Source: Linyphia triangularis (taxonomy: Eukaryota > Arthropoda > Arachnida > Araneae > Linyphiidae). Taken from it: a stretch of DNA of 64,000 nt. Of this stretch, positions 36,811 to 49,765 are shown in pieces (position 1 is the stretch's first letter; each line of letters opens with the position of its first letter). The DNA is taken from positions 22,357,093 to 22,421,092 of the forward strand of contig OZ021731.1 in NCBI GenBank assembly GCA_963978545.1, read 5' to 3'. The position numbers were made by a program, and so were the translations under genes. Under the pieces are notes generated by a model that ran no database searches, had not been told where the DNA came from, and saw only the letters and a program-made list of their open reading frames with translations.

Positions 36811-37053
36811 GCTGACTTCGTCTCTGATTCTTGAAGGGACTTCGGAAAAAGTCCGAACCTTCTGTGGTCATAGTCACCAGTGCGTTCTGGTCCGGTGGTG
36901 ATGGGACCCCATTTTCAGCTCTGATTGTTCGCGATGCAGATGACCACCGGGAAGCTATTGCAATGACACCAGCATTCACAAGGAATAATCATTATGAAGA
37001 ATACTTCCATTACTGAGAAACAGAAATCTACCACTTTAACATTTTCTCTTATA

Positions 37054-38556
37054 TACAGTGTAAGTCAAAATGAATGCCGGGATTTCAAAGCTTTATGACG
37101 CAAAATGTAATTAATGTGTTTATTTTAAAGATACATACTGAAAAGGATAATGTGCTCAAGTTGCGAATAGCAGTTTGTTACCACAACTGTGGATAGGTCC
37201 TGTAATTGCCCTAGACAAAGCACCTTGGCCACCCAGATCCCCAGATCTCATCCGAGCTTTTTTTTTAAAGGGGTTCGTAAAAAAGCAAGTAAATGTCCTT
37301 CCATGACTACTTTGAAAACTCGTATAGCAGCTGCTATCTCCAGCATCGATACGGACATGTTGCACAAGTCTTTGGCAAGAATTGCATTATCGACTATTGT
37401 AAGTCGTATGAAAAAAAAAAGAGCGCATGTATTTTGCTGAGAAACTTGAAAGGGGGAAACCATTTGAAAAAGCTGTGATATTTAATAATCTGCAGAATTG
37501 ATTTTTGGATTTAAAAAAGAGCTTTGAATAGAAATTAATTCTTTTGGGTAAATCTTTTATTTTGTTCCGATGGGAATACCAGGAAGCTATTTTACTAATA
37601 CAAACACCCACTAAAGGAGACCCATTGTTAAAGAGAATTTTCTTAACTATTCAGCTTTGCATATTAATAGTATTTTATTAATAAGATTGATTCTAATATT
37701 TGGCGAATAATTTGAAGGATAAACTATTTGAAAAAAAATTATGATTTTGATATGTACCTCTAGAATTGTTTTTACGCCATAAAAAATAAATAACCCTCCC
37801 TTGACATCAGCTTCGACAAAGGAAGATAACTTTAAATAAGTATTTTAGTAAACAGTATTTTTTTTAAAAAAGATATATTTTCATATAGTTGCAAATTTTA
37901 AGGTAGGACGGCGGTACTTATGATGACCCCTTTTTATCCCATAACACATAACTAAAATTGATACATGATATTCCATTTTAAAGGCTATATCCATATAAAG
38001 GCTTCAGACGAATAACTTATTTACAATTACTCTTGTGTTGTTTGAAAATTAAAGTTAAAAAAATCAGAGTCCAGTTTTTTGGGTAGTTGTGATAGCATAC
38101 AATAGAAGGCACCACAATGGAAAAGAGAAAATCCTAATTTAAACATGTTGTGGAATCTTAAGGATTCCTATATCCTTCAGTAATAGAATACAATATCTAA
38201 ACTCTGATGAATTAAAAAGTAATTCATCCAAGCAATCTTCAATACACAGGTTGAAGATGGCCACTAATGTGACTGTTACTTTTGTGTCTTTTTTCCCGTG
38301 GATAATTACAAAATTGGCATATTATTTGTTAAAGGAGGTATGACGCATTTAAAGAGAACTTACTTTACATAAGATTTTTAAGATATACAAGATTTAGAAT
38401 GGAAAATGTGATAACCTTTTGTCTATCTTGTCTCGTCCAGTAATTTTGAGTAAATTAATACTCAATAGGTGATGATTGTTTTCATCAAAATATTAATTTA
38501 TGAAATGACTTTTCTATAATTCCAAAAGAGTATGAACCATTTTTGACTCACTGTTA
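37054..38556 (+). mobile_element. Degenerate mariner/Tc1-like element
   Basis: The left end TACAGTGTAAGTCAAAATG (from 37054) is mirrored at the right by TTTTTGACTCACTGTTA (38540-38556), giving an imperfect terminal inverted repeat about 1.5 kb apart. Between 37190 and 37480 in shifted frames are transposase-like pieces: APWPPRSPDLI, LKTRIAAAISSIDTDMLHK and a C-terminal YCKSYEKKKSACILL. WPPRSPDL before a hydrophobic FF and the LKTRI-AI-ID-DML tail are known from arthropod mariner-type transposases. The N-terminal part and catalytic core are missing and several frameshifts are present, so it is dead. Confidence 0.55.
37190..37478 (+). pseudogene. Transposase C-terminal remnant
   Basis: Coding remnants of the transposase in at least two frames: a WPPRSPDL-type motif near 37215-37245, then LKTRIAAAISSIDTDMLHK at 37310-37370, then YCKSYEKKK...NLKGGNHLKKL to the stop at 37476-37478. 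A T/A-run at 37260-37275 marks one frame change. Homology is by pattern, not by search. Confidence 0.5.
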
Positions 38557-38817
38557 TCCCTTATTATTTCTGATATTCTTTCTGTTTCCAGATACCACGA
38601 AAAGAAACACGACTGGTAAGAGATCTGCACTGAAGTGAATTAACTTGTACATAGTATTTGTTCTTCCCTCCTCATCTCGACTTGAAGAGACTTTTGCCTT
38701 TTCTGCAAAGAAGAGGACGTGTTGCCAAAAAAAGTCTTTTTATATTCGGGTTTTAGACGAGATGGTTGTTCGTCTTATTACTGTAACCGTGTCCGTGCAG
38801 GGTACGGATCGCATCTG

Positions 38818-39300
38818 GAATTTGAATGCTCCAATCAAGAATAGGAATTTGTCTACATCCTGAATTCGAAAGCTCCAATCAAGAATCGGAATCTGTCTAC
38901 ATCCAGACTTCGAAAACTGCAATAAAGATTCAGAATTGGAAATATTCAATTAAAGTTTTGCCATTTTGTTTTATAACTAGAATTTGCAGGCATTATTAAA
39001 TATTTAGAATTTGTTCATCAACCGAATTTGCAGGCATTATTAAATATTTAGAATTTGTTCATCAACCGAATTTGCAGGCATTATTAAATATTTAGAATTT
39101 GTTCATCAACCGAATTTGCTATCGTCGATAAACTAAGATGGGAATTAGTTTGTTGACGATAATTTAATAACTAAGAAGAATTCGTATCTTACCAGAATTT
39201 GAAAACGGCAATCAATACTGATTCTACTCTGCAAGAATTAGAAAGCTATATTCAAGAATTAGATTCATGTTATTAACTAGAAAACTTAAAATTAAGTTCT
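38818..39300 (+). repeat. 44-bp tandem array in two diverged blocks
   Basis: Block 1: units start at 38818, 38862 and 38906 (GAATTTGAATGCTCCAATCA type), 44 bp apart. Block 2: AATTTGCAGG recurs at 38981, 39025 and 39069, also 44 bp apart and nearly identical. The two unit types align (GAATTTG...GAATTTGT...CATC-CC), so they are one family with different ages. Worn units (GAATTTGAAAACGGCAATCA) continue to about 39300. Confidence 0.85.
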
Positions 39301-40996
39301 TCTTATAGATTTGAGCTTACATCACTACATTCTCCCACATCTTTGACTTTGTATCAATATTAAGAATAGAATTTGTAACTGTTTTCCTGCTTTTATTTTA
39401 AATTTAATTTGTGAGAATCAAAAGTGGTTTAAATAGTATGTTTACATAGTACTTAACCCTCTTTTGATTCTAACGTATTTTGCTTTTCACTGATTTTGAT
39501 TTTCACTGATTTCAGTCTATATAAAAATTTGTCCCCCAAATAGAACACAAGAATCTGTACTTGGATGGACTTTTGAATTTAAAATATATTTGACGTTCAA
39601 GTCAATTTTAACTTGGAAATTTATATTTGAATTGCTGACAGTAATTTATACACGTGTTCTTTTATTATGATCATTAGTTCATTTGTATTGTTATGAGACC
39701 AAACTCCTAATCTGTCTAAAAGTGTCCCAAATAAATTTAATTTTAGGAGTTCCGTGAATAAAATCTTTCTGTTAAGAGGGTTTTTTAAAATACACAATTA
39801 AAAATCGCACACTTTGAAAATAATTTTAACCAAAAATATTCAAGAGAGAAATTGCTTGTATAAAGTTTAAGATGTTTGTGTATTTTCTTAATTTTTTTGT
39901 ATCGTATTGATAGGTATGTACAAATTTATGCTTGTATATATGCATTGTGTCTGCTATGTGTTTTTGGAGAAGTATGGGGTTTTGGTAACTGGACCAAAAT
40001 TTATATTTAGGAGCAAATACATAAATCTTTATTAGACACTTTTATAAAAATATTTGGAATAATTCCTGAATTATTCGTAGTAACTTATAAACAGTTCTCA
40101 ATGTGAATTTGACGTATATTTTTCTATCTTTGCATCATTTATTAATCTAAGAAATAAATTTATTATGAATAATATATTACACATAAAATATATTTTTACG
40201 TATAAATGATTTAAATAAATAAAATAAACTACTATAGTACACGTCTATGTGAAGTATAAACATCTTATTTTTTAACACTACTAATCATTAAAGAGACTGT
40301 AAATTTGAATTCAAATCAGAAATAAAACTGTTAGATATTACTTCACGTCAAAGAAAATATTTACGGCTAAGTACACATCACTATGATGTGTATGAATGTG
40401 TGCTTATTGATAAAAAATTTGAAGGCTCAGGAAAATTGAAAAATTTATGTATTTCTAGTTGTGAAAGTTGCTTCTCTAAGTGATGTTTTACTGCCTTTTG
40501 TAAATATTTTTCTATAAAAAATAAATGTTGTTATAAAAATGTATGTGAATCATAATTTATTCCGTTTTTGTTTAGAAATGTATTATCTATAAAAACTACT
40601 GTCTTATGAAAAAAATGGTACCAGTATACCTTGGGAAATGAGGTGAATATTAATATTTTTGTTTTGTTTTTCTTCCTTCAGGATATCTTTTTCAGAAATA
40701 ATGCTTTTTTTCTTCATAATATTCAAAATACTTTTGATATTAAGGCCTAAATTTCGAAAGGACAAAACCACAAATAAAAAATTTAACCATTCGTTTTTCA
40801 TGGCAAATGAATATTGCAAAATTTTTACGTAGTGTAGAGTTTTAGCACATTTAATTTTTTTAATATTACTACAGTAATTTTACTAAGGTAAATTTAATTA
40901 CAGCAAATTTTTATTAAGTAAAAAGTATAATTTTTGTAAAATATGACTATTAACTTAACAATAAGATACTAAGAATAGAGTTAGAGAGAAAACATT
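39301..40996. other. AT-rich non-coding DNA
   Basis: No gene supported. Very AT-rich with many stop codons in all frames. Confidence 0.5.
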
Positions 40997-41117
40997 TTCA
41001 AAAATGCAGTTGCATAACAGGATATCTTTTGAATAAATTTTTGAAACAATTTTCAAATTCAAAAATGCATTTGCGTAACAGGATATCTTTTGAATAAATT
41101 TCTGAAACAATTTTAAG
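40997..41117 (+). repeat. Tandem duplication, 61-bp unit x2
   Basis: AACAGGATATCTTTTGAATAAATTT recurs 61 bp apart, with CAAAAATGCA-TTGC before it and CTGAAACAATTTT after it. Confidence 0.9.
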
Positions 41118-41178
41118 CCAAAAAAAAAAAATAAATAAAAAAAATAAAAAAAAAAATGAATGGATGAATGAATGAATG

Positions 41179-42570
<1,392 letters not shown>

Positions 42571-43463
42571 AAATCTTTTATATGCATTGCCAATATTTAT
42601 AACTAATTGCAACTACGAAGAAAAACGTCCATACTGAACTATTTACTACTTTTTTTGCCACCAAAACTTGACTGAATACTTTGTCATTCATAATGAATTT
42701 ATCTGCCAAGTTTCATTTCGAATGGATGACGCCAAGTGGGTTGATTAGCACTGCGAATATTTCGCATCGTTAGCATTAATAGGAGAAGGTTTCAGAAGTT
42801 AAATATCGCCAAATTGAACATACTTGATTTAAGCTTGGTATCTGGATAATAGAACAAAAGTAGAAGTTCCAAACCTTGATAGAAAACATCGTCATCGTCT
42901 ACGAGTGCACCTACTAAGTTTCAGGGTTTCAGCTCGGTAGGTTGGTTGGTTGTTTTTCAGATTTTCTGGCGCCGTCAGCAACACGAGGGATATAATGCGC
43001 CGAAACATTTGTCATTTGACAAGCCAACAAACATTTACAAACACCCATGCCTTACACAGGACTAGACTCGCGGTCTAGATTCAGCTAGGTAGGATGATGG
43101 GAAGGTTTATTTATATTCAGAACCTATAACTGAAGCCTTTGTAAAAGGAGTCTTTAAGTGACAGCAGACAAAACTTGATATCATACATTTTCATTGACAG
43201 CGAACCTATATGTCCAATTTTAGCTCGATTGGAAGACGCCAAGTTTGTTAATTAATATTCAGAAGCTATAACAGAAGCGCGTGACAGACCTTTAAGTTAC
43301 AGTGATAGCCCTGAAACTTGTTAGAGTGCATTGTCATCAACATTGAATTTATCTGCCAAGTTTCAGCCTGATTCAATGATGGCAAGTATTTTAATTAGAT
43401 GTCCGTAGATTTGCTTGGAAGGCACATCGGCACACACAAAATCGAAGTTAATTTAAAGGATTA
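42571..43463 (+). mobile_element. MITE family A, internally expanded copy
   Basis: Starts AAATCTTTTATATGCATTGCC and ends ACAAAATCGAAGTTAATTTAAAGGATT like the other A copies, but is about 890 bp instead of 445-475. The extra length consists of worn repetitions of the internal module (AAGTTTCA-CTCGATTGGATGACGCCAAG), visible near 42712, 42922, 43080, 43225 and 43355. Frames are closed throughout. Confidence 0.7.
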
Positions 43464-44749
43464 AAAAATATTATACATTTTTTATTTGAACTTTAACTTC
43501 AATATCTTGTATCAAATCTATTTAACCTGTATAAACAATTCAAATTCATTTTTTAAGACCTTTCCAAGAAAGTGTACATCAAAATTAGGCAATTTAACAT
43601 TACAGCTATAAAGTACGGAGTTATATACATTAAAACAAAATTAAACTTTAAAAAGTTAATTGGCATCCCGATAATAATACTTTATATTTAGATTTTGTTT
43701 GTAAAAATCGTCGGATTACCAAGTTTCATAAATTTTCTTTGAATGGTTTGTGATTTATATGATGGCAAAGAAATTATCAACAAATGTTAAAAAGATACAT
43801 GGTTTTGTAATAAATAATTAATGCATTCAATTAATTTTTATTTTAAATTATTATTTCCCATTTTATTTAATAAAACTCTCAAATTAAAAACGGAACCATA
43901 AATTTTCATCCTACTTTCAATGGTCTTCCCTATTTTGTATTAGATTTTGGGTATTACGCAAAAATCAATTGGTTGGCATACAAACATCAATGGAAATTAA
44001 ATAACAAAGTACTGTTTCTGGCACTTGTAAGTTTAAAGTAAGAAGAAATAAAACCTTTAAAGTATATTTTATGAATTGAGAGATTTGGCGAAAATTTTTT
44101 TTTTTTCCTTCTTTTTTTTTCTTCTTTTTTTCCCCTTCTTTTTTTTTTTTTTTTTTTTTTTTTTTCTTCTTTTTTTTTTCTTACATAACTTTCAAACTAG
44201 GTAGCTTTAAAATTCTACTATGTTCTTTATGATATTCAAACTACTTTTTAAAATACGTTTATTTTTATGAAGGTACACTGTATCAAAAGATCACTACCGG
44301 AAACTTTAAACTTGATTAGTGAGAAATTAGTTTTTCCCGTATTTAAGACTTAAGTCACTAGATATAATTTCAATTAGAGTCAACACACATTTTGATGTGA
44401 TTCAAAGTGCATAATACAAGGAAGGGTACTGAACTAGGTTATAATACATTCATAAAAAGTTTAATGTTTAAATTAATTTTTAATCTTGATGTTTTATAAA
44501 AAGTGGGTAATTTAATTAAAAAAAAAAAAAAATATTTAAAAAAGCTATTTAAGTTAGATTTACAGTTCTAGTAAGCTCTCCTTTGAAAATCATTATGTAT
44601 ATTTTGTAATTGAATTTAAAATTATAAATAAATTACAAATTGAGTTAAAACTTATGTAAATGAACCCTAATTGGTTAAATAATTTTTAATTAATCTATTA
44701 AATATTATAAAACGAAGAGACTTTTATTTATCTATTTAATATCATACAA
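43464..44749. other. AT-rich DNA with T-rich tract
   Basis: No gene. A pyrimidine tract of T with scattered C runs from about 44096 to 44182. Confidence 0.6.
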
Positions 44750-44790
44750 CTAGCAGACCCGGCCACGCGTTGCTGTGGCTAAGGTTTTTG
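44750..44790 (-). other. Helitron 3' terminus with hairpin
   Basis: Minus strand: GCCACAGCAACGCGTGGC (stem GCCAC/GTGGC, 8-nt loop), then CGGGTCTG, then CTAG and flanking T. This is the transposition stop signal expected of Helitrons. Confidence 0.8.
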
Positions 44791-45130
44791 TTATATTACA
44801 TAGTAGTAAAGTATTCAAGGGAAACGGTAAGAACACCAGTCATGGGGACCACCATGCTTTTTCACACAGATGCTATTTGTAAAAAAACATGGCGACCTCC
44901 ATGATTGATTTTCTACTACCGTTGATATTGAACAAAAATCAATACAAAAGAAATAAATTTAAATTTTTTTATTTTTTGTATTCAAGTTTGTAACAAATGA
45001 ATACATTACAAAGTTGTTAGTAAATAACAAGTGACACTTAAACTTATAAATGAGGTAGGTAGGGCAGATAGTTTTAAATCTTTAACAATAATGTTTATTA
45101 TTTGGAATTATAAATACTTTTAATTTCAAT

Positions 45131-45541
45131 TTAATTTAACACTAATCGGTGCACAATATTTTTGGTTAACCTGTCTTTAGCTAACACAAATAGATTCGAC
45201 GGTTTTCCTACACGTGAACATGCAACATATAGTTGCCCATGAGAAAAACATGGATTTTCCAAATCTAAACCACAAATGGACATTGTTTGGCCTTGAGACT
45301 TATTTATAGACGTGGCAAAAGCTAAACGAATTGAAAACTGTAACCTTTTGAAGGGTATCGTAGATTCTGATGGTATCATCGGAATACGTGGCAACAGGAC
45401 CACTTCTCCTTTAAACTTTCCAGTTAAAACGGTAGCTTCAAGTATATTTCGGGTGATCTTTTTGATGACCAAACGCGTACCGTAGCATAATCGAGGTGGA
45501 TTCAAATTACGCAGGAGAATAATAGGTGAACCAATCTTTAA
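45131..45541 (-). pseudogene. Helitron RepHel, helicase C-terminus
   Basis: A 137-codon minus-strand frame from just after TGA at 45542-45544 to TAA at 45131-45133. It reads LKIGSPIILLRNLNPPRLCY near the start, then GTRLVIKK, FKGEVVLLPRIPMIPS, the helicase motif FATSINKSQGQTM and LYVACSRVGKPSNLFVLA, ending with a normal C-terminus. These are the last conserved blocks of the PIF1-type helicase domain of Helitron RepHel proteins, which unwinds DNA during rolling-circle transposition. Upstream Walker A and B motifs and the HUH endonuclease are absent, so the protein cannot act. The fragment itself carries no internal stop, suggesting fairly recent loss or an origin as a truncated copy. Confidence 0.85.
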
Positions 45542-45890
45542 TCAAAGATTATGTGGTGGCATTCCAGGTATTAACTATGTGATAATACTTATATGTATGT
45601 ATTTTAAATGAAGAATTTTGAACAATGAAGCAATAATAATTAAAAAGCAAGAAGAATTCCACTGTATTACTTTTACTATAATATGAATTCAATTTATACT
45701 TCAGTCTAAATAACACGTGGCCGGCTATGCTATTGCTCGATGAAAGGTTCATTGCTGCGTAAGCGTAAGGTCGCTTCACACACTAAAAACTAATTGTAAG
45801 GAAAGCCTTAATATTAGAAGCTTCTCCCTTGTCGAGAAACAATAAAAAAAAAAGCCCCGTTAATTATAACACAACACTCCTTTAAGAATA
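45542..45890. other. Helitron interior without coding
   Basis: The 76-codon minus frame at 45549-45779 does not match Rep or helicase sequence. AGCAATAGCATAGCCGGCCACG at about 45712-45738 on the minus strand loosely resembles the 3' terminal hairpin. Confidence 0.4.
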
Positions 45891-45894
45891 TTTT

Positions 45895-46930
45895 AACACG
45901 TGATGTTTGTAAAAAGCAAAATTAGAAGGTCAAAACTATTTACGTTGACACTTTCAGAGTTCTAGGCCTATTAGAAATCACTTTTTGTGAAAATATTAAT
46001 TAAAAATTCATTAAAAAAACAATTAAAATTATAACGTTCTTTTTGTCAAAAGTCCAATCAGAAGGCCAAAACTATTTGTGTTGAACATTTCAGAAATGTA
46101 GCCCAATTAGAAATCGTCTTGTAAAATATTTATTGATTAATTAATTAAATTAATTAAAAAACAAATAAAATTTAAAAATTCTGTTTTTCAAAAGTCTAAT
46201 TAGAAGTCCAAAACTACTTATGTTCAAAATGTCAGAACTGTAGCCCTATTAGAAATTGTTTTGTAAAATATTTGTTAACTAAAAAATTAATCAAAAGAGA
46301 ACTAAATAAAAATTTGAACGTTCTTTTTGTCAAAAGTCCAATTAGAAGGCCAAAACTATTTGTGTTGAAAATTTTAGAGCTAGAGCCTTATTAGAAATCA
46401 TTTTGTAAAATATTTATTAATTAATTAAAAAAATTAATTAAAAAAATTAATTAAAAAAATTAATTAAAAAAATTAATTAAAAAAGAACTAAAAAAAAAAT
46501 TTTAAATTTTGTTTTTCAAAAATCCAATTGGAAGGCTAATGTTGAAAATTTCAGAGCTGTAGCCCTATTATAAATCGTTTTGTAAAATATTTATTAATTA
46601 ATTAAAAAAATTAATTAAAAAAGAACTAAATAAAAATTTAAAATTCTGTTTTTCAAAAGACCAATTAGAAGACCCAAAGTACTTATGTTGAAAATTTCAG
46701 AACTGTAGTCCTATTAGAAGTCGTTTTGTAAAAAAAAAATTGTTAATTAAGAAAATTAATTAAAAAATAACTAATTAAAATTTTAACATTCTGTTTTTCA
46801 AAAGTCTAAATAGATGGCTAAATCTACGTATGTTTAAAATTTCAGAGCTGTTTCTCTATTTGTCTTATGTTGAAAATTTCAGAGCTGTTTTTCTATTTGT
46901 CTTATGTTGAAAATTTCAGAGCTCAATTCC
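45895..46930 (-). repeat. ~140-bp tandem array inside the Helitron
   Basis: About seven diverged units, read on the plus strand as TTTTTCAAAAGTCCAATTAGAAGG, CCAAAACTA-TT-TGTTGAAAA, TTTCAGAGCTGTAGCCCTAT, TAGAAATCGTTTTGTAAAATAT, then TTAATTAATTAAAA. Units begin near 45905, 46035, 46180, 46325, 46507, 46648 and 46793. One unit carries an extra five-fold ATTAATTAAAAA expansion (46420-46490). Confidence 0.85.
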
Positions 46931-46977
46931 AATTTTAAGTAGGTTTCTATTGATCCACAGAGCCACAGACAGACAGA

Positions 46978-47125
46978 ATTGAAATAAAGAACTAAACCCT
47001 TTCACAAAAATAAATAAATCAGTTGCGGTAATAAATCACATGCCATTAAATTGCTCACTACCTCGGTGCAGCGTGTATTAATATTGAAATAAAGAACTAA
47101 ACCCTTTCACAAAAATAAATTTTTC
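46978..47125 (+). repeat. Direct repeat pair within Helitron 5' part
   Basis: ATTGAAATAAAGAACTAAACCC...CACAAAAATAAAT occurs at about 46978 and again at about 47084, followed both times by GCGGTAATAAATCACA-GCCATTAAATTG. Confidence 0.9.
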
Positions 47126-47424
47126 AGTACTGCGGTAATAAATCACACGCCATTAAATTGTAGCTTGCGTGAAATGTTGGTACTTTCAACAAAGCGCCAT
47201 CTGTTAGAATCATTTGGAGCTAACAGATAATTATGACTGTCAAATAAGAAACAAATAATTTGCAATAAAATAATATTGCGGCTATAAAAATTGATATGTA
47301 AGCTATCCTATCTTTTAAGTTAGATCAAAATGCACACGGCGTGCAAATTTGATTAAAATCGGTTAAGTATTTTTGGAGTCCATTGGGCTCAAACAACGTG
47401 ACACGTAATTTATATATATTAAGA

Positions 47425-48001
47425 TAAGATGAAATTCAGACATGCTAGTTTTCTAACACTTTTTCCAAACAATAACAACTCCAGAATGGCTAGAGGTTTT
47501 CTAACATATCTGCATTTCTCCTTTGAGAAGTGTGAACAAAAGTGTGAATCTAGTTCAAATAATAAAGAAAATTTTTCCAATGAATACTGCTTACCTTAAC
47601 TTACCTTTGGTAATGTTTCATTATTTTTCATCGTTTGGAAAATTGATTTTCCACTTGAATAACTCCTTCGAATAAGTGATTGAGATTATTAAATATTTTT
47701 CCCAAAACTATTTAAATTTTTTTGTGTATTTTGATTACATTTTTTTCTCTCCTTAGTGGATAAAATAAAATTTAAATACTTTGTTTCTCAAATTTATATT
47801 ACATCGTATATAGTATACAATATATAACTTAAGTAATCCGCTTCCTTACGTGTATTTGTAATTAATCTTTTCAACAGCCAAAAAAATACAAATTTGACAA
47901 GAGCATGTGGTATTTGAAATGAGTTTGTACACATTTGTATAGTTTTCAGTATAAGCCAAGATATACAATTATTAATATAGCCCATAAAAATAGTTTTAAA
48001 A
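47425..48001. other. AT-rich non-coding DNA
   Basis: No gene. The minus frame 47794-48024 is a chance frame. Confidence 0.5.
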
Positions 48002-48446
48002 AAATCCTTTATATGCATTGTCAATTTTTCTATTCATTAACACAGCGCTGATATCAAAAACATTTCCATCAGCAAAATGTGCGGCAAACTACGTTTCAAA
48101 ATTTATTCATTAAAAATGAACGTGAATTTATGCTCTCACATCTATGCCTCATTTATTTATTCTTTTTAAAGTAATTTTATTATTTATTTATTTAAACAAA
48201 TTTGGCAACAGGAAAGAGTTTCAACAATGATCGGCTCAATGCTATTGTTTATTAGTATTCCGTAAAAGCAACCTTTTAGTAACAATAACAGCCCCGAAAT
48301 TTGATAGAATAAATTGACATCGGCACCGAACCTATCTTCCTAGTTTCAACCCAATTGCATGACGGCAAAAGGGTTAATTAGGCCTCCGCAGATTTGCCTA
48401 TTATCGATAAGCATACGCACAACATCGAAGTTAATGTAAAGAATTT
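48002..48446 (+). mobile_element. MITE family A, full-length copy
   Basis: AAATCCTTTATATGCATTG at the start and TCGAAGTTAATGTAAAGAATTT at the end are short inverted repeats. The interior matches 17921-18393 in order, including CATTAACACAGCGC, AACAGGAAAGAGTTTCAAC, ATTCCGTAAAAGC, CCAATTGCATGACGGCAA and GCCTCCGCAGATTTGCC. Confidence 0.75.
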
Positions 48447-48992
48447 AAAAATTACTTATTAATATATTATTTTGGGAAAATAGTGGTGGTTAAGTTACTA
48501 AAATATATAAGAAAATACTTAATTTTTTTCTAAATTGTGCTTGGATATTGTTTGACATCCAAGTTAAAATTTAATTTTCCGTTTATTTCTGTAATAATTT
48601 TTAAGTTTCATCACGTACCATAAAGACTTCTGATGAACAGGCGTTCACTTCAGCTGTATCCCAATGTAAAACCATATACAGCAAATATGTTAGGATAACA
48701 TTCTTGCCACTCGGAGCAAATAATTGGAGATATCGGTCATCCGTATTAGTAACTGCCTTAGGCCTTTCCTTTTGTGTATCTCGGAGTATCCTGGCTGATC
48801 CTTCTGGAATAGTTACCTAGTTTGTCAATTTCAAAAAAATTTCCCCATCAGCAATTTTGCTTCGATTTTGTCAAGCGTTAAGAGTTCTAATTAATCTGTA
48901 TATAATTAGTAGTCTCCTAAATGATAACCAGGTATAGTTAGTGACGAAGATGATTGCTCTGTTACGACAGTCTCATTTGGGCATAAAGTGGG
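48447..48992. other. Non-coding DNA
   Basis: No gene or repeat supported. Confidence 0.45.
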
Positions 48993-49440
48993 CTAAATAT
49001 TAAAGGTCGGCGATATATCGATACGATGATACTTTTATCGATATTTAAAAAAATATATCGATACAAATCACCAATATATCGATATTTTCAAATTTTTTTT
49101 AGTTTTTTGATGATTGTTTTGTAGCGGCATGTGTTTTTTCGATTTTCTCCATTCTATTTTCAAAAACTTCAAAACTAAAGTTTGGACTTGGCTGAGAGAC
49201 AGTTGAACACTAACTAAAAAGAAAACATAATGTAATGGAAAGATAAGTTCATTTATTAGTAGTCATTAACATTGGGCCGTTTCTGTTGCCAGCGTGTGCC
49301 TGGAATTTGCATCTAATTTTAAATATTAAAAACATCTCTCTTAACAAAGTGACCACTTTTCAAAATTTCTTCTTTAAAAATGAATGTGAATTTATGCATT
49401 GGCATCCAAATGTATTTTATTTATTCTCATTGATAATATA

Positions 49441-49560
49441 ATTTATTTATTGAAACAATTTTTATAATCTATTTATTGAAACAATTTTTACAATCTATTT
49501 ATTGAAACAATTTTTATAATCTATTTATTGAAACAATTTTTATAATCTATTTATTAAAAT
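49441..49560 (+). repeat. 26-bp tandem repeat in MITE copy 1
   Basis: CTATTTATTGAAACAATTTT (with TATAAT) repeated about five times; absent from the sister copies. Confidence 0.9.
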
Positions 49561-49630
49561 AATTTTGGCATAAATTCATGAAAAGTAGAAATTTGCCCTT
49601 AAAAACTTCGTTTCAAGCAAAATTGAAAAT

Positions 49631-49632
<2 letters not shown>

Positions 49633-49667
<35 letters not shown>
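49633..49667 (+). repeat. Poly(A) run in MITE copy 1
   Basis: About 35 uninterrupted adenines. Confidence 0.95.
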
Positions 49668-49668
<1 letters not shown>

Positions 49669-49765
49669 AGTATCAATGTATTGATATTTTATCGATTTTT
49701 TTTTCTATCCAACGATATAGTATCGATGTTTATTTTGATCGATATTTCCGACCTTTACTAAATAT

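Larger units (their letters stand above)
44750..47424 (-). mobile_element. Helitron, minus strand
   Basis: On the minus strand the left end is A|TCTTAATATATATAAATTA at 47424 and the right end is a GCCAC...GTGGC hairpin followed by CGGGTCTGCTAG|T at 44750. Helitrons start with TC, end with a hairpin and CTRR, and insert between A and T, all of which fit. The C-terminal helicase remnant lies 380 bp before the 3' end, where a RepHel gene would end. The replication-initiator domain and most of the helicase are gone; the middle is filled by a ~140-bp tandem array. A second TC at 47429 is an alternative 5' end. Confidence 0.8.
49001..49757. mobile_element. hAT-type MITE, copy 1 (8-bp TSD CTAAATAT)
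   Basis: 757 bp, bounded by TAAAGGTCGG and its inverse CCGACCTTTA, followed inside by TATCGATA-rich subterminal repeats. The 8-bp sequence CTAAATAT is present exactly on both sides (48993-49000 and 49758-49765). TIRs of this form with 8-bp duplications define the hAT superfamily. The interior is non-coding and includes a 26-bp unit repeated about five times (49441-49560) and a poly(A) run, which make this copy longer than its sisters. Confidence 0.9.

Noticed and set aside
46420..46490. Five-fold ATTAATTAAAAA repeat as a separate element
   Set aside because: It is a local expansion inside one unit of the Helitron array.
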